A model generated the notes under the pieces. It did no database searches and had not been told where the DNA came from. It saw nothing but the letters and a program-made list of their open reading frames with translations. Source: Alphaproteobacteria bacterium (GTDB taxonomy: Bacteria; Pseudomonadota; Alphaproteobacteria; Micropepsales; Micropepsaceae). Taken from it: a stretch of DNA of 64,000 nucleotides. The stretch spans positions 1 through 64,000 of the forward strand of contig JAHFQC010000006.1 in assembly GCA_023259375.1 (NCBI GenBank), given 5' to 3'. A program made the translations under genes and the position numbers. Below, in pieces: positions 1 to 8,310 of the stretch; the first letter of the stretch is position 1, and the number at the start of each line of letters is the position of its first letter.

Positions 1-747
1 CTCTATCGCGACGGGAATTGCCTCAAGCCGATCGGGGTTTCGCTTTCGGACTATCAGGACATTTTGGTGGCGCCGGGCCGCGGGATTCGCGCGGCGATCG
101 CGTCCGCAATTGCGGCGATGCGGGATGTCGAGAGCTGCGATTTCGACGAAGTGTCGCCCGATGCCACGGTGTTGAGCCTGGAAATTTTCGGTTGGCACGA
201 GCGGATCGCCTGCGCCAGTTCGTGTCCGCAATTGAATCTGACGGCGGGGGCGGTGCCGCCCTCCACCTTGCGGCATTTGCGGACGGCGCGGCGGCGGGCG
301 GCGCGGCGCGGTGAGTGCATCATCCTCGAAGGCGATGCCGACAATGCGCTGCCGTTGATCGCCGAGTTGGCGCGGCTCTCCAAACTGTGCCAGGAAGACA
401 GTGCGTTTAAGGATCCGCGGGTCGAAGCGTTTCATACCGCGGCGCTGCCGGGGTTGATCGAGCAAGGCTTGGTCCGGCTTTATGCCCTCACCATCGCCGA
501 TGCCGTGGCCGCCGTTTATTACGGCTTCCTGCACAGCCGGCGCGCCTATGCCTATCTCGGCGGCTTCGATCCGGCGTTCGCCTTTGAGAGCCCCGGCGCG
601 ATCCTTTTGGCGCATGCCATCGAGAGTGCCGCAAAGGAGGGGGCGCGGGTGTTCGATTTTCTTCGCGGCGAGGAAGCCTACAAATATGCCTGGGGCGCCC
701 GCGGCTGCTATAATGTGCGCTATTTACTGGCGCGCCAGCATGGCTGA
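1..747 (+). CDS. BioF2/FemAB-type GNAT acyltransferase, 5' end outside window
   Basis: The reading frame is open from the first base, so the true start lies upstream of the window. What remains (about 248 residues) matches the second half of BioF2-like GNAT proteins. The clearest sign is the near-terminal block DFLRGEEAYKYAWG, preceded by a strand-rich segment with YYGFLHSRRAYAYLGGF. Proteins of this class move acyl or aminoacyl groups and are common in exopolysaccharide loci; the substrate here cannot be read from sequence. The stop overlaps the start of the downstream methyltransferase by 8 bases, which suggests translational coupling. Three more members of the superfamily lie in this window (21504, 27099 and 43263). 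Confidence 0.75.
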   Translation, partial: LYRDGNCLKPIGVSLSDYQDILVAPGRGIRAAIASAIAAMRDVESCDFDEVSPDATVLSLEIFGWHERIACASSCPQLNLTAGAVPPSTLRHLRTARRRAARRGECIILEGDADNALPLIAELARLSKLCQEDSAFKDPRVEAFHTAALPGLIEQGLVRLYALTIADAVAAVYYGFLHSRRAYAYLGGFDPAFAFESPGAILLAHAIESAAKEGARVFDFLRGEEAYKYAWGARGCYNVRYLLARQHG

Positions 748-1537
748 GCTTCCGCCCAACATCGAGCTTGTTCACTTGTTCGCGGTATCGCGCAGCGCAG
801 CGGCCGCGCGGGCCCGGCTGGCCGCGATGCTGGAAAATCCTGAGACCCACGTGCGAGCAGAACGGATGCTGACGCTATGGCGAAGCCATCCCGGCGTCTA
901 CGACCGTGTACGGAAGATCGAGGCCATCGCCCAGCAAGGTACGGCGTGGCGCGACGTGTTCGACGCGGCGGCGGCCGTCGATCCGTGTGCGGCGGTGGCG
1001 CTTTACAGTCTCGGCGATGCGGATTTGCTCGCTGCGGCGACGGAGGAGTTGGCCGAGGCGATGCGGCGCTGGCAGGTTCTCGCGTCCGGCACCGTGGTGC
1101 TCGATTTCGGCTGCGGCACGGGGCGGATTTCCGCCGCGATTGCGCCCTACGTGGCGCGCGTGCTGGGCGTCGATGCGTCGCCGCGGATGGTCGATGTCGC
1201 GCGCGCTGCGGTTGCCCGCCACGCCAATGCAGCGGTGATCGAGGCGGATTGCTTGTCGGCGCTGCGCGGCGACCGCTTCGATGTCGTGCTGGCGATCGAC
1301 ACCATGCCCTATGTGGTTCAGGCGGGCGATGCTGATGCGTTTTGGGAAGAAGCGGACGCGCTGCTCAATCCTGGCGGCGCCGTTCTGATGATGAACTATT
1401 CCTATCGCGGCGATCCGGCGCGAGATGACGAAGACGTGACGGCGTTCGCGGCGCGGCACGGATTTTTGGTCGCGCGCTGCGGCACCCAGGATCTGACGCA
1501 CTGGGACGGTCGCGCGTTTCTGCTCCACAAAATCTAG
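740..1537 (+). CDS. class I SAM-dependent methyltransferase
   Basis: A 265-residue protein with a class I methyltransferase core starting near residue 115. Motif I is VLDFGCGTG, followed by an acidic residue after the second strand (LGVDASPRM) and a motif-II-like stretch VVLAIDTMPYVV. The N-terminal 100 residues are helical and unassigned. The ATG at 740 sits inside the end of the upstream acyltransferase (8-base overlap), so the two are probably one transcript. The acceptor is unknown; a small molecule or a sugar is as likely as a protein. The stop codon overlaps the stop of the convergent cydB remnant within one CTAG. Confidence 0.8.
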   Translation: MAELPPNIELVHLFAVSRSAAAARARLAAMLENPETHVRAERMLTLWRSHPGVYDRVRKIEAIAQQGTAWRDVFDAAAAVDPCAAVALYSLGDADLLAAATEELAEAMRRWQVLASGTVVLDFGCGTGRISAAIAPYVARVLGVDASPRMVDVARAAVARHANAAVIEADCLSALRGDRFDVVLAIDTMPYVVQAGDADAFWEEADALLNPGGAVLMMNYSYRGDPARDDEDVTAFAARHGFLVARCGTQDLTHWDGRAFLLHKI

Positions 1538-2537
1538 TGATAGCCGATGTCGCCGCGGACCTTGCCGCGGAAAACCCAATAGGACCAGCCCGTGTACACC
1601 AGGATGACCGGCAGCAGGAACAGCGTGCCGATCAGGAGGAACGCCTGCGTCGAGGGCGAAGAGGCGGCCTGCCATAGCGTGTAGGTGTGCGGCACGATCA
1701 TCGGCCACAGGCTGATGGCGATGCCGAGATAGGAGAGAAGAAACAGCACGACGGCGCCGAAGAACGGCTGCAGGTCGGTGCGGGCATTAAGTGAGCGCCA
1801 TTCCCACCACGCCGCCAGCGCGGTCACCAGCGGGACCGGCCACAGCCATGTCAGGTTGGGCCAGGAAAACCAGCGCCGCGCGATGTCGTGGGCGATGAAC
1901 GGCGTCCACAGACTGACGACCGCGATGGCGATGAGAACGCCGAGAAACGCGTAGCGGCCGAGACGGCGGGCCCAGTCCTGCAAGGCACCTTCGGTCTTGA
2001 AGATCAGCCGGCGCCCAGCAATGCGTACCCCGCCATCAGCGCGAGGCCGGTGAATATCGAGAACAGCGTGAAGCAATCGAACGACGAACCGGTGAAATGG
2101 CGGCCGTCGGTCTGGAAGCCTTGGATGAAAGCACCGAGCACGATGCCCTGCGCGAAGGTGGCGGCGGCGGAGCCGTAGGCGAAGGCGTGATCCCAGAAGG
2201 TGCGGTGCTCGGAGTCACGGTAACGGAATTCGAACGCCACGCCGCGGAAGACCAGCGCCAACAGCATGATCAGGATCGGGAAATAGACGGCGGGCAGGAT
2301 GATCGCGAACGCCAGCGGGAACGCGGCCAGCAAGGCAATGCCGCCGAGCACCAGCCAAGTCTCGTTGCCGTCCCACACCGGTGCGATCGAGTTCATCACC
2401 AGATTGCGTGCAGTGAGATCAGGCGCCAGGCCGTACAGCATGCCGACGCCAAGATCGAAGCCGTCGAGCAGCACATAGAAGAACACGCCGAGGCCGAGAA
2501 TGAAGGTCCAGACGGGAACGAGATCGAGCATTTCCAT
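1534..2537 (-). pseudogene. cydB: cytochrome bd oxidase subunit II, frameshifted
   Basis: Two overlapping minus-strand frames together make one CydB/CioB of about 334 residues, the usual length. The first (from the ATG at 2537) holds the N-terminal half with DGFDLGVGMLYGL and PVWDGNETWLVLGG, and stops at 2004 after GYALLGAG. The second continues in another frame with RLIFKTEG and runs to 1534. Family members read GYALLGA-x-W-L-I-x-KTEG across this junction. The local sequence GGCGCCGGCTGATC looks as if one copy of a GGCT tandem repeat was lost (4 bases). CydB is the membrane partner of CydA, so the break should abolish the oxidase unless it is an assembly error or is bypassed. The ATG lies one base after the cydA stop. 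Confidence 0.85.
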
Positions 2538-2538
2538 G

Positions 2539-3921
2539 TCAGCCCTCCGGCACGGCGCGAACGGGATTTTTCGGGCGTCCGCTTTCGATGGCGTCGGGTT
2601 CGAGAACCGGCTCGGCCGGTCCGGCGCGCACGATGCGGCGCATCAGGTAATAGCCGGACGGAAACATGATGAGATAGACCACCATGTAGCCGAGCAGCGA
2701 CAGCAGCACATCGAATCCAGTGAGCGAGGGCGATACCGAGTCCGCGGTGCGCATCAATCCGTACACGGTCCAGGGTTGGCGGCCGACCTCGGTCGTGGTC
2801 CAACCGGCGAGCACCGCCAGGAAGCCGAGCGGCGCCGTCCAGATGCAGGCGGTGAGAAACCAGCGCGTGTCGTAAAGCCGCCGGCGCGCGCGCAGCCACC
2901 AACTCGCAATGATCAAGGCTAGCATGATCAGGCCGATGCCGACCATGGCGCGGAAGGCGAAGAACGGCACCGCCACCGGCGCGCGATCCTGTTTCGGGAA
3001 ATCCTTCAGGCCGCGGATGGTGCCGTTGGGATCATGCGCCAGAATGATGCTGCCGAGGACCGGCACTTCGACCGACATACGGTTTTTCTCGGCCTGCTGG
3101 TCTGGGATGGCGAACAGGGTGAGCGGTGCGCGTGCTTGCGTATCCCATAGCGCTTCGATCGCGGCGAGCTTGGCGGGCTGGTATTCGCGCGTGTTGAGGC
3201 CGTGCAGGTCGCCGAGCACGATTTGCAGCGGCACGAATAGCGTCAGCAGCCACAGCGTCATTGATAGCATGCTGCGGGCTTCGGCAACGAAGCGGCCGTG
3301 GCGGAGATAATAAGCTGCGACGCCGACCACCACGAACGCGGTCGTCACATAGAACGCGGTCACCGTGTGGGCGAGGCGATAAGGGAAGGACGGATTGAAG
3401 ATGATCGCAAGCCAGTTTTCGGGATAGAACGTGCCGTTTTCGAGTCGGTAGCCCGCCGGGGTCTGCATCCAACTGTTGGTGGCGAGAATCCAGAACGCGG
3501 AAAACAGCGTCCCCGCCGCGACCATCAACGCCGAAACGAAATGCGCCCATTTCGGCACCAGCTTGCGGCCGAACAAGAGCACCCCGAGAAACGCCGCTTC
3601 GAGAAAGAAGGCGGTCAAGCCTTCATAGGCCATCAGCGGCGAGAGCACGTTGGCGGTGGCGTCGGAGAAGCGGCTCCAGTTGGTGCCGAACTGAAACGGC
3701 ATCACCACGCCGGACACGACGCCCATGCCGAACGAGACGGCGAAAATCTTGATCCAGAAATTGGAGATGCGGCCATACATCTCCCGCCCGGTGAAGAAGC
3801 TCAAGCCCTCGAGCACGGCGATGTAGGAGGCAAGACCGATGGTGAAGGCGGGCAGGAGGATGTGCCACGCCACGACCCAGACGAATTGCAACCGGGATAG
3901 CAGCAGCGGATCGAGCGACAT
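2539..3921 (-). CDS. cydA: cytochrome bd oxidase subunit I (short, CioA-like)
   Basis: A 460-residue polytopic inner-membrane haem protein that oxidises quinol and reduces oxygen. Recognisable ligands are His20 (AWHILLPAF, haem b595), the His in PYRLAHTVTAF (haem b558) and the Met in FAFRAMVGIG. The quinol-site signature EVGRQPWTVYGLMRT is present. The protein is shorter than E. coli CydA (522 residues), in keeping with the short Q-loop, cyanide-insensitive type. It is the first gene of a two-gene operon with the broken cydB. The start codon lies just downstream of a GGGGG Shine-Dalgarno that is partly inside a perfect 8-bp inverted repeat (see 3928-3960). Confidence 0.95.
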   Translation of the reverse strand: MSLDPLLLSRLQFVWVVAWHILLPAFTIGLASYIAVLEGLSFFTGREMYGRISNFWIKIFAVSFGMGVVSGVVMPFQFGTNWSRFSDATANVLSPLMAYEGLTAFFLEAAFLGVLLFGRKLVPKWAHFVSALMVAAGTLFSAFWILATNSWMQTPAGYRLENGTFYPENWLAIIFNPSFPYRLAHTVTAFYVTTAFVVVGVAAYYLRHGRFVAEARSMLSMTLWLLTLFVPLQIVLGDLHGLNTREYQPAKLAAIEALWDTQARAPLTLFAIPDQQAEKNRMSVEVPVLGSIILAHDPNGTIRGLKDFPKQDRAPVAVPFFAFRAMVGIGLIMLALIIASWWLRARRRLYDTRWFLTACIWTAPLGFLAVLAGWTTTEVGRQPWTVYGLMRTADSVSPSLTGFDVLLSLLGYMVVYLIMFPSGYYLMRRIVRAGPAEPVLEPDAIESGRPKNPVRAVPEG

Positions 3922-3927
3922 CGGACC

Positions 3928-3960
3928 CCCACGTTTAGCGCCTTACAACGTCAACGTGGG
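3928..3960 (-). promoter_or_regulatory. inverted repeat in the cydA leader overlapping the ribosome-binding site
   Basis: CCCACGTT at 3928-3935 is perfectly complementary to AACGTGGG at 3953-3960, with a 17-base loop. On the cydA strand the 3' arm (AACGTGGG) runs into the GGGGG Shine-Dalgarno seven bases before the ATG. A folded leader could therefore limit cydA translation. It could also be a protein-binding palindrome or the terminator of the upstream copper-protein gene, though no T-run follows. Confidence 0.35.
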
Positions 3961-3995
3961 AACCCGAAGCCGGTTCCGGAATTGCGGGTCGATGA

Positions 3996-4373
3996 TTACG
4001 GCGCGTGCGCCGCTCCGGCATTCAGCGCCGAGGCATGATCAGAGCGCGCGATCTCGCGGCAGCGCTCGGCACAGTCGCGGCAGGCGGTGACGCAATCGTC
4101 CATCTGGCCGAGTTTCTGGCATTCTTCGGCGCAGGTTTCGCAGATTTCGACGCACAATGCGCTGAGCTGCGTATGGAACTGACTCTTGCGTCCGATGAAG
4201 TCGGCGGTCGCGGCGCAGATGTCGGCGCAATCGAGCATCAGGCGAAGATGCTGCGGCCGCGCATGCTCGCCGCCGATCTCCAGGCAATGCACCATCGCCA
4301 TGCTGTGACAAGTCTGGTGGCAAATGCCGAGCGCCTTCAGCGCTTCGTGCGCCTGGTTGGAAAGCTGGTTCAT
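3996..4373 (-). CDS. four-helix-bundle copper-storage-like protein (Csp/DUF326)
   Basis: A 125-residue cytosolic protein rich in paired Cys, His and Met: CHQTCHSMAMVHC near residues 18-30, then CADIC, CVEICETCAEEC and CVTACRDCAERC. This spacing (Cys-x3-Cys or Cys-x2-Cys on successive helices) is typical of Csp-type copper-storage bundles, which hold Cu(I) ions on inward-facing cysteines. No signal peptide is seen, pointing to a cytosolic Csp3-like form. The chosen start (MNQLSNQAHEAL) overlaps the DUF2934 stop in an ATGA. It lies upstream of cydA on the same strand; a link with copper or respiratory stress is inferred only. Confidence 0.8.
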   Translation of the reverse strand: MNQLSNQAHEALKALGICHQTCHSMAMVHCLEIGGEHARPQHLRLMLDCADICAATADFIGRKSQFHTQLSALCVEICETCAEECQKLGQMDDCVTACRDCAERCREIARSDHASALNAGAAHAP

Positions 4374-4636
4374 GACCGCCGCGCCTTCACGCCCGGGGTG
4401 TTGATGCCGTCGGCGCGTTCGAGGCCCGGTGTAGGCGAGGATGAGGTCGCGCCCTTGTGGACAGTGATATTGGCGGCCGGCACTTCGTTGACCCCGGCCT
4501 TGTGGGCGGCGGCGCCGTCGCTCAGTTCCTTCTCGATCTGGCGGCGGGCGCGTTCCCAGTGATCGGCGTCGCGGCCGAGCGGTTTGCCCTCGCTCAGCCA
4601 AATTTGATAGGCGCGCTCGCGGATGCGGTCGTCCAT
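4370..4636 (-). CDS. DUF2934 domain protein
   Basis: An 88-residue protein beginning MDDRIRERAYQIWLSEGKP and continuing with DADHWERARRQIEKEL. This is the short DUF2934 motif found in many alphaproteobacterial stress or plasmid-borne proteins of unknown function. The tail is low in complexity. The ATG at 4636 is preceded by a clear AAAGGAGA ribosome site; an in-frame upstream extension lacks one. Its stop overlaps the copper-protein start by 4 bases, so the two are probably co-transcribed. Confidence 0.75.
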   Translation of the reverse strand: MDDRIRERAYQIWLSEGKPLGRDADHWERARRQIEKELSDGAAAHKAGVNEVPAANITVHKGATSSSPTPGLERADGINTPGVKARRS

Positions 4637-4741
4637 ATGCGTCTCCTTTTGTCTGTTCCTGGAACGTCTGGCAGGCCGCCAAGCTCCGCCGACCGCGAAA
4701 ACTCCAGGATTTTCCAGAGCGTAGCGCCCCAAAATAATCGG

Positions 4742-4785
4742 CTTGCAATGGAGTACTCTGTCGTGTAGAGTAATCTACATGCAAG
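4742..4785. promoter_or_regulatory. nested repeats in a divergent promoter region, candidate operator
   Basis: The 237-base gap between the divergent DUF2934 and ABC-transporter genes holds several superimposed repeats. GAGTACTCT (4751-4759) and GAGTAATCT (4768-4776) are near-identical direct repeats 17 bases apart. GTAGA-gtaa-TCTAC (4765-4778) is an inverted repeat. CTTGCA (4742-4747) pairs with TGCAAG (4780-4785). Such an arrangement is typical of a dimeric repressor site. No regulator gene lies next to it. Confidence 0.4.
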
Positions 4786-4873
4786 TCGTTCGCGACAGCC
4801 GCGGGTCGCGCGATCACCTCACTTTAGGGCAATATTACAACCTAGCCGGGTCACTTTTGGGGAGCACAGATCA

Positions 4874-5581
4874 GTGTCGGAGTCAGCCACAGCACCGGTC
4901 GTCGCCTTGCGCGATGTCGTGAAGACCTATGACGACGAAGGTCTCAAGGTCACCGCGATCAACGGCATCACCATGGACATCCCGCGCAAGCGCTTCGCCA
5001 TGATCGTGGGGCCGTCGGGCAGCGGCAAGACCACCTTGCTTAATCTCATCGGCTGCATCGACAAGCCTTCGGCGGGCACGCTCGAAGTGGCGGGCGAGAT
5101 GGTCGGGCGCCTGTCGGACAACAAGATCACCGATTTTCGCGCCAAGAACATCGCTTTCATCTTCCAGAACTTCAGCCTTTATCCGGTGCTGTCGGCCTAC
5201 GAGAATGTCGAATACCCGCTGCTCCTGATCGGCATGCCGGCGAAACAACGCCGCGAGCGCGCCATGGGCATGCTGGAGGCGGTCGGGCTCGCCGATCAGG
5301 CCAAGCAGCGTCCCAACCAGCTTTCCGGCGGTCAGAAGCAGCGCGTCGCCATCGCCCGCGCTCTGGTCAAGCATCCCGAGATCGTGCTGGCCGACGAGCC
5401 CACCGCCAATCTCGACAGCCAGACCGGCGCGCAGATCATCGAACTGATGCGCAAGATGCAGCACGAGCAGGAAGTGAGCTTCATCTTCGCCAGCCATGAT
5501 CCGCAGCTGATCAGCCATGCCGAGGAAACCTATCTCATCCGTGATGGCAAGCTGGTCGAGCATCGCACGGAGAGTGTGTGA
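4874..5581 (+). CDS. ABC transporter ATP-binding protein (LolD/MacB type)
   Basis: A 235-residue ATPase with Walker A GPSGSGKT (residues 46-53), signature LSGGQKQR, Walker B VLADEPT and the switch His in FASHD. It resembles LolD/MacB/DevA-type subunits, which power mechanotransmission permeases rather than importers. The GTG at 4874 has GGGGAG just upstream. It heads a tight operon of two FtsX-like permeases, a LolA-like protein and an outer-membrane barrel. Together they probably form an envelope lipid or lipoprotein transport machine. Confidence 0.93.
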   Translation: MSESATAPVVALRDVVKTYDDEGLKVTAINGITMDIPRKRFAMIVGPSGSGKTTLLNLIGCIDKPSAGTLEVAGEMVGRLSDNKITDFRAKNIAFIFQNFSLYPVLSAYENVEYPLLLIGMPAKQRRERAMGMLEAVGLADQAKQRPNQLSGGQKQRVAIARALVKHPEIVLADEPTANLDSQTGAQIIELMRKMQHEQEVSFIFASHDPQLISHAEETYLIRDGKLVEHRTESV

Positions 5582-6984
5582 TGACGCTGTTCAAGATCGC
5601 GTTTCGCAACATTCTCCGGAATGGCAGGCGTTCGCTGATGACAGCGTCGGCGATTGCCGTCGGCGGCATCGCGATGATCCTGTTCGGCGAGTACAACGAT
5701 TTCGCCTTTCTCGGCCTGCAGACCCAGACGGTGACGGCCTCGGGCCACATGTCGGTGTTCGCCAAAGGCTATTTCGAATTCGGCAGCGGCAATCCGTCCG
5801 GCTATTCGATTGCGAACTATAAGCGCGTGATCGACACGATCGAGAACGATCCCGAACTGAAGCCGATGCTGAACGTGGTGACGCCGACCGTGTCGTTGTT
5901 CGGCATTGCCGGCAATTTCTCGGTCGATGCCTCCAAGACCTTCTTCGGCACCGGCTTCATTCCGTCGGACCGCGACCGCATGCGCCATTGGGACGAATAT
6001 CATCTGCGCCCGGCCGATTATGTGTTCTCGCCGCTCGGCGTCAGCGACAAGGAAATCAACAAGGGCGTCGTCGGCATCGGCTTGGCGCGCGTGCTGGGGC
6101 TGTGCGAGGCGCTGAAAGTGCCCAATTGTCCGCCGCCGCCCAAGGAAGCCGCGCCGGACGTCAAGAATGCGCCGGCCTTGTCGGTCGACCTGACGGAACT
6201 GACCGCCCGCGACCGCACGGCAACAGCCGCCGCTGCGCCGGCCGAGCCGAGGCTCGATTTGCTCGGCGCCACCGCCAACGGCGCGCCCAATGTCGTCACC
6301 TTCTATGTGAGTGAGGCGCAGAATCAAGGCATCAAAGAACTCGACGACGCCTTTGTCGGCATGCACATCGCACTGGCGCAGGAACTTCTCTACGGCCGCG
6401 GCGAGCACAAGGCGGTGGCGATCCAGATCCAGCTTCACCGGAGCGAAGATCTCGAACGCGCCAAGGCGCGGCTGAACCGCCTCTTCGCCGAGAAGAAGCT
6501 GCCGCTGGAAGTGCACGATTTCACCGAACTGTCGGCGTCCTATGTCCAGATCCGCAACTTCCTCACCGTGATGTTCGGATTCCTGACCGTGATCATGCTG
6601 ATGATCGTGATCTTCACGGTGGTCAACACAATGACCATGAGCGTGATGGAGCGGGTCAACGAGATCGGCACCGCGCGCGCCATGGGTATTCGCCGTTCGG
6701 GCATTCGCCGGTTGTTCGTCCTGGAAGGCTTCCTGCTCGGGGTGATCGGCGCCACGGCGGGAGCCGCGCTCGGTACGGTTCTGTCGATCTGGTTCAATAA
6801 CGCCGGCATCATGTACACGCCGCCGGGGCAGGCCCATGCGGTTCCGGTGCGGCTGCTGACCAACGACTGGGTCCTGATCTATCGCGTGTGGATCGGCTTG
6901 GTGGTGATCGCCACTGTCGGTGCGCTGGTTCCGGCCGGCCGTGCGGCGCGGATGAAGGTCGTCGACGCCTTGCGGCACGTTTGA
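5581..6984 (+). CDS. FtsX/MacB-type ABC permease (first of tandem pair)
   Basis: A 467-residue inner-membrane protein. It opens with FKIAFRNILRNGRRSLMTA and an N-terminal membrane helix, carries a large periplasmic domain (about residues 45-320), and ends with three membrane helices of the FtsX domain. These include VIMLMIVIFTVVNTMTMSVM followed by RVNEIGTARAMG. It closes with RMKVVDALRHV. The ATG overlaps the ATPase stop (TGATG); a GTG one codon earlier is also possible. The next gene is a clear paralogue with the same first and last motifs, so a heterodimeric permease like LolC/LolE is likely. Confidence 0.9.
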   Translation: MTLFKIAFRNILRNGRRSLMTASAIAVGGIAMILFGEYNDFAFLGLQTQTVTASGHMSVFAKGYFEFGSGNPSGYSIANYKRVIDTIENDPELKPMLNVVTPTVSLFGIAGNFSVDASKTFFGTGFIPSDRDRMRHWDEYHLRPADYVFSPLGVSDKEINKGVVGIGLARVLGLCEALKVPNCPPPPKEAAPDVKNAPALSVDLTELTARDRTATAAAAPAEPRLDLLGATANGAPNVVTFYVSEAQNQGIKELDDAFVGMHIALAQELLYGRGEHKAVAIQIQLHRSEDLERAKARLNRLFAEKKLPLEVHDFTELSASYVQIRNFLTVMFGFLTVIMLMIVIFTVVNTMTMSVMERVNEIGTARAMGIRRSGIRRLFVLEGFLLGVIGATAGAALGTVLSIWFNNAGIMYTPPGQAHAVPVRLLTNDWVLIYRVWIGLVVIATVGALVPAGRAARMKVVDALRHV

Positions 6985-6994
6985 GGGGAATGAA

Positions 6995-8290
6995 GTGTTC
7001 AAGATCGCGTTCCGCAACGTCCTGCGCAATGGACGCCGCTCCTTGATGACGGCCATGGCGATCATCGTCGGCGCCACCGCGCTGGTGCTGCTCGGCGAAT
7101 ACAATGCGATGATCAAGGTCGGCATGGAGACGGGCATCGTGCGCGGCCTGGGCCATCTGCAGGTCTTCAAGACCGGCTATTTCACGTTCGGCAGCGGCAA
7201 GCCGGCCGCCTATTCCATTGCCGATTACGAAAAGACGATGGCGATGATCCGCAAGGACCCGCAGCTGTCGTCGATGATTGCGGTCATCACGCCGCGCGTC
7301 AGCCTGGGCGGCATCGCCGGAAACGCGGCCGTCGACAAATCCAAGACGTTTTTCGGCTCGGGTCTGGTGCCGTCCGACAAGGACCGGATGAACACCTGGG
7401 ATGCCTATGGCATTACCAACGGCGACCGGCCGAAAAGCGGCCTCGACGATGCCAAGCCGGATCAGGTCGTGGTCGGCGTCGGCTTGGCGCGCATTCTCGG
7501 TCTGTGCCGGCCGCTCAAGCTGAAGGACTGCCCGGCCGGGCCGCAAACCGATGCGAAGCTCCAGCTTCTGTCGGGCGGCAGCGGCGCGCCGAATATCGTG
7601 ACGGTCACGGCCGTGAAGGCGAGCGGGCAGGGCGCCAAGGAGCTGGACGACTCCTATATCGGCCTGCATTTCGCGAAGGCGCAGCAGCTTCTCTATGGCG
7701 GCGATCTGCACAAGGCGACGGCGATCGTGATCCAGCTCAAGCGGACGGCGGACATCGCGCGCGCCAAGGCGCGTCTCGTCCAGATTTTCGCTCGCGACAA
7801 GCTCGATCTCGAGGTCAAGGATTTCGACGAATTGTATCCGTCCAACCGGCAGATCCTGGGTTACTTTATGGCGATGTTCGCGTTCATCGGCGTGGTGATG
7901 GCGATCATCGTCGGCTTCACCATCGCCAACACCATGAGCATGAGCGTGATGGAGCGCACCAACGAGATTGGCACTGCCCGCGCGATGGGCGTGCGCCGCG
8001 GCGGCGTTCATCGCCAGTTCCTGCTTGAAGGGGCGATCCTCGGCGGCATTGGTGCAACCGCAGGCATCGCAATCGCGCTGGCGCTGACCCATGTCATCAA
8101 TCACGCCGGTATCACCTATACGCCGCCGGGAAACGCCTCGGCGGTCGCTCTCACTCTGTTGACCAAAGGCACCGAGGGGCTGCTTGCCACCGTCTGGATT
8201 CTCTTGACGGCGATTGCGACCCTTGCCTCCATCATTCCCGCCAACCGCGCGTCACGCATGAAGGTCGTCGACGCTCTCCGCCACGTGTGA
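6995..8290 (+). CDS. FtsX/MacB-type ABC permease (second of tandem pair)
   Basis: A 431-residue paralogue of the preceding permease. It has the same N-terminal block (FKIAFRNVLRNGRRSLMTA), a somewhat shorter periplasmic domain, the same ERTNEIGTARAMGVRRGG segment and the same C-terminus RMKVVDALRHV. The GTG start at 6995 follows a GAGGGGAA ribosome site. The shared ends imply a local duplication followed by divergence of the periplasmic domains. It is expected to pair with its neighbour and the ATPase at 4874. Confidence 0.9.
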   Translation: MFKIAFRNVLRNGRRSLMTAMAIIVGATALVLLGEYNAMIKVGMETGIVRGLGHLQVFKTGYFTFGSGKPAAYSIADYEKTMAMIRKDPQLSSMIAVITPRVSLGGIAGNAAVDKSKTFFGSGLVPSDKDRMNTWDAYGITNGDRPKSGLDDAKPDQVVVGVGLARILGLCRPLKLKDCPAGPQTDAKLQLLSGGSGAPNIVTVTAVKASGQGAKELDDSYIGLHFAKAQQLLYGGDLHKATAIVIQLKRTADIARAKARLVQIFARDKLDLEVKDFDELYPSNRQILGYFMAMFAFIGVVMAIIVGFTIANTMSMSVMERTNEIGTARAMGVRRGGVHRQFLLEGAILGGIGATAGIAIALALTHVINHAGITYTPPGNASAVALTLLTKGTEGLLATVWILLTAIATLASIIPANRASRMKVVDALRHV

Positions 8291-8310
8291 GCCCACGGAT
8301 GAGGATAGTC

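Noticed and set aside
5530-8104. Long minus-strand frames opposite the FtsX permeases.
   Set aside because: They are Arg/His/Asp-rich shadows of the plus-strand genes, with no family motif or ribosome site.
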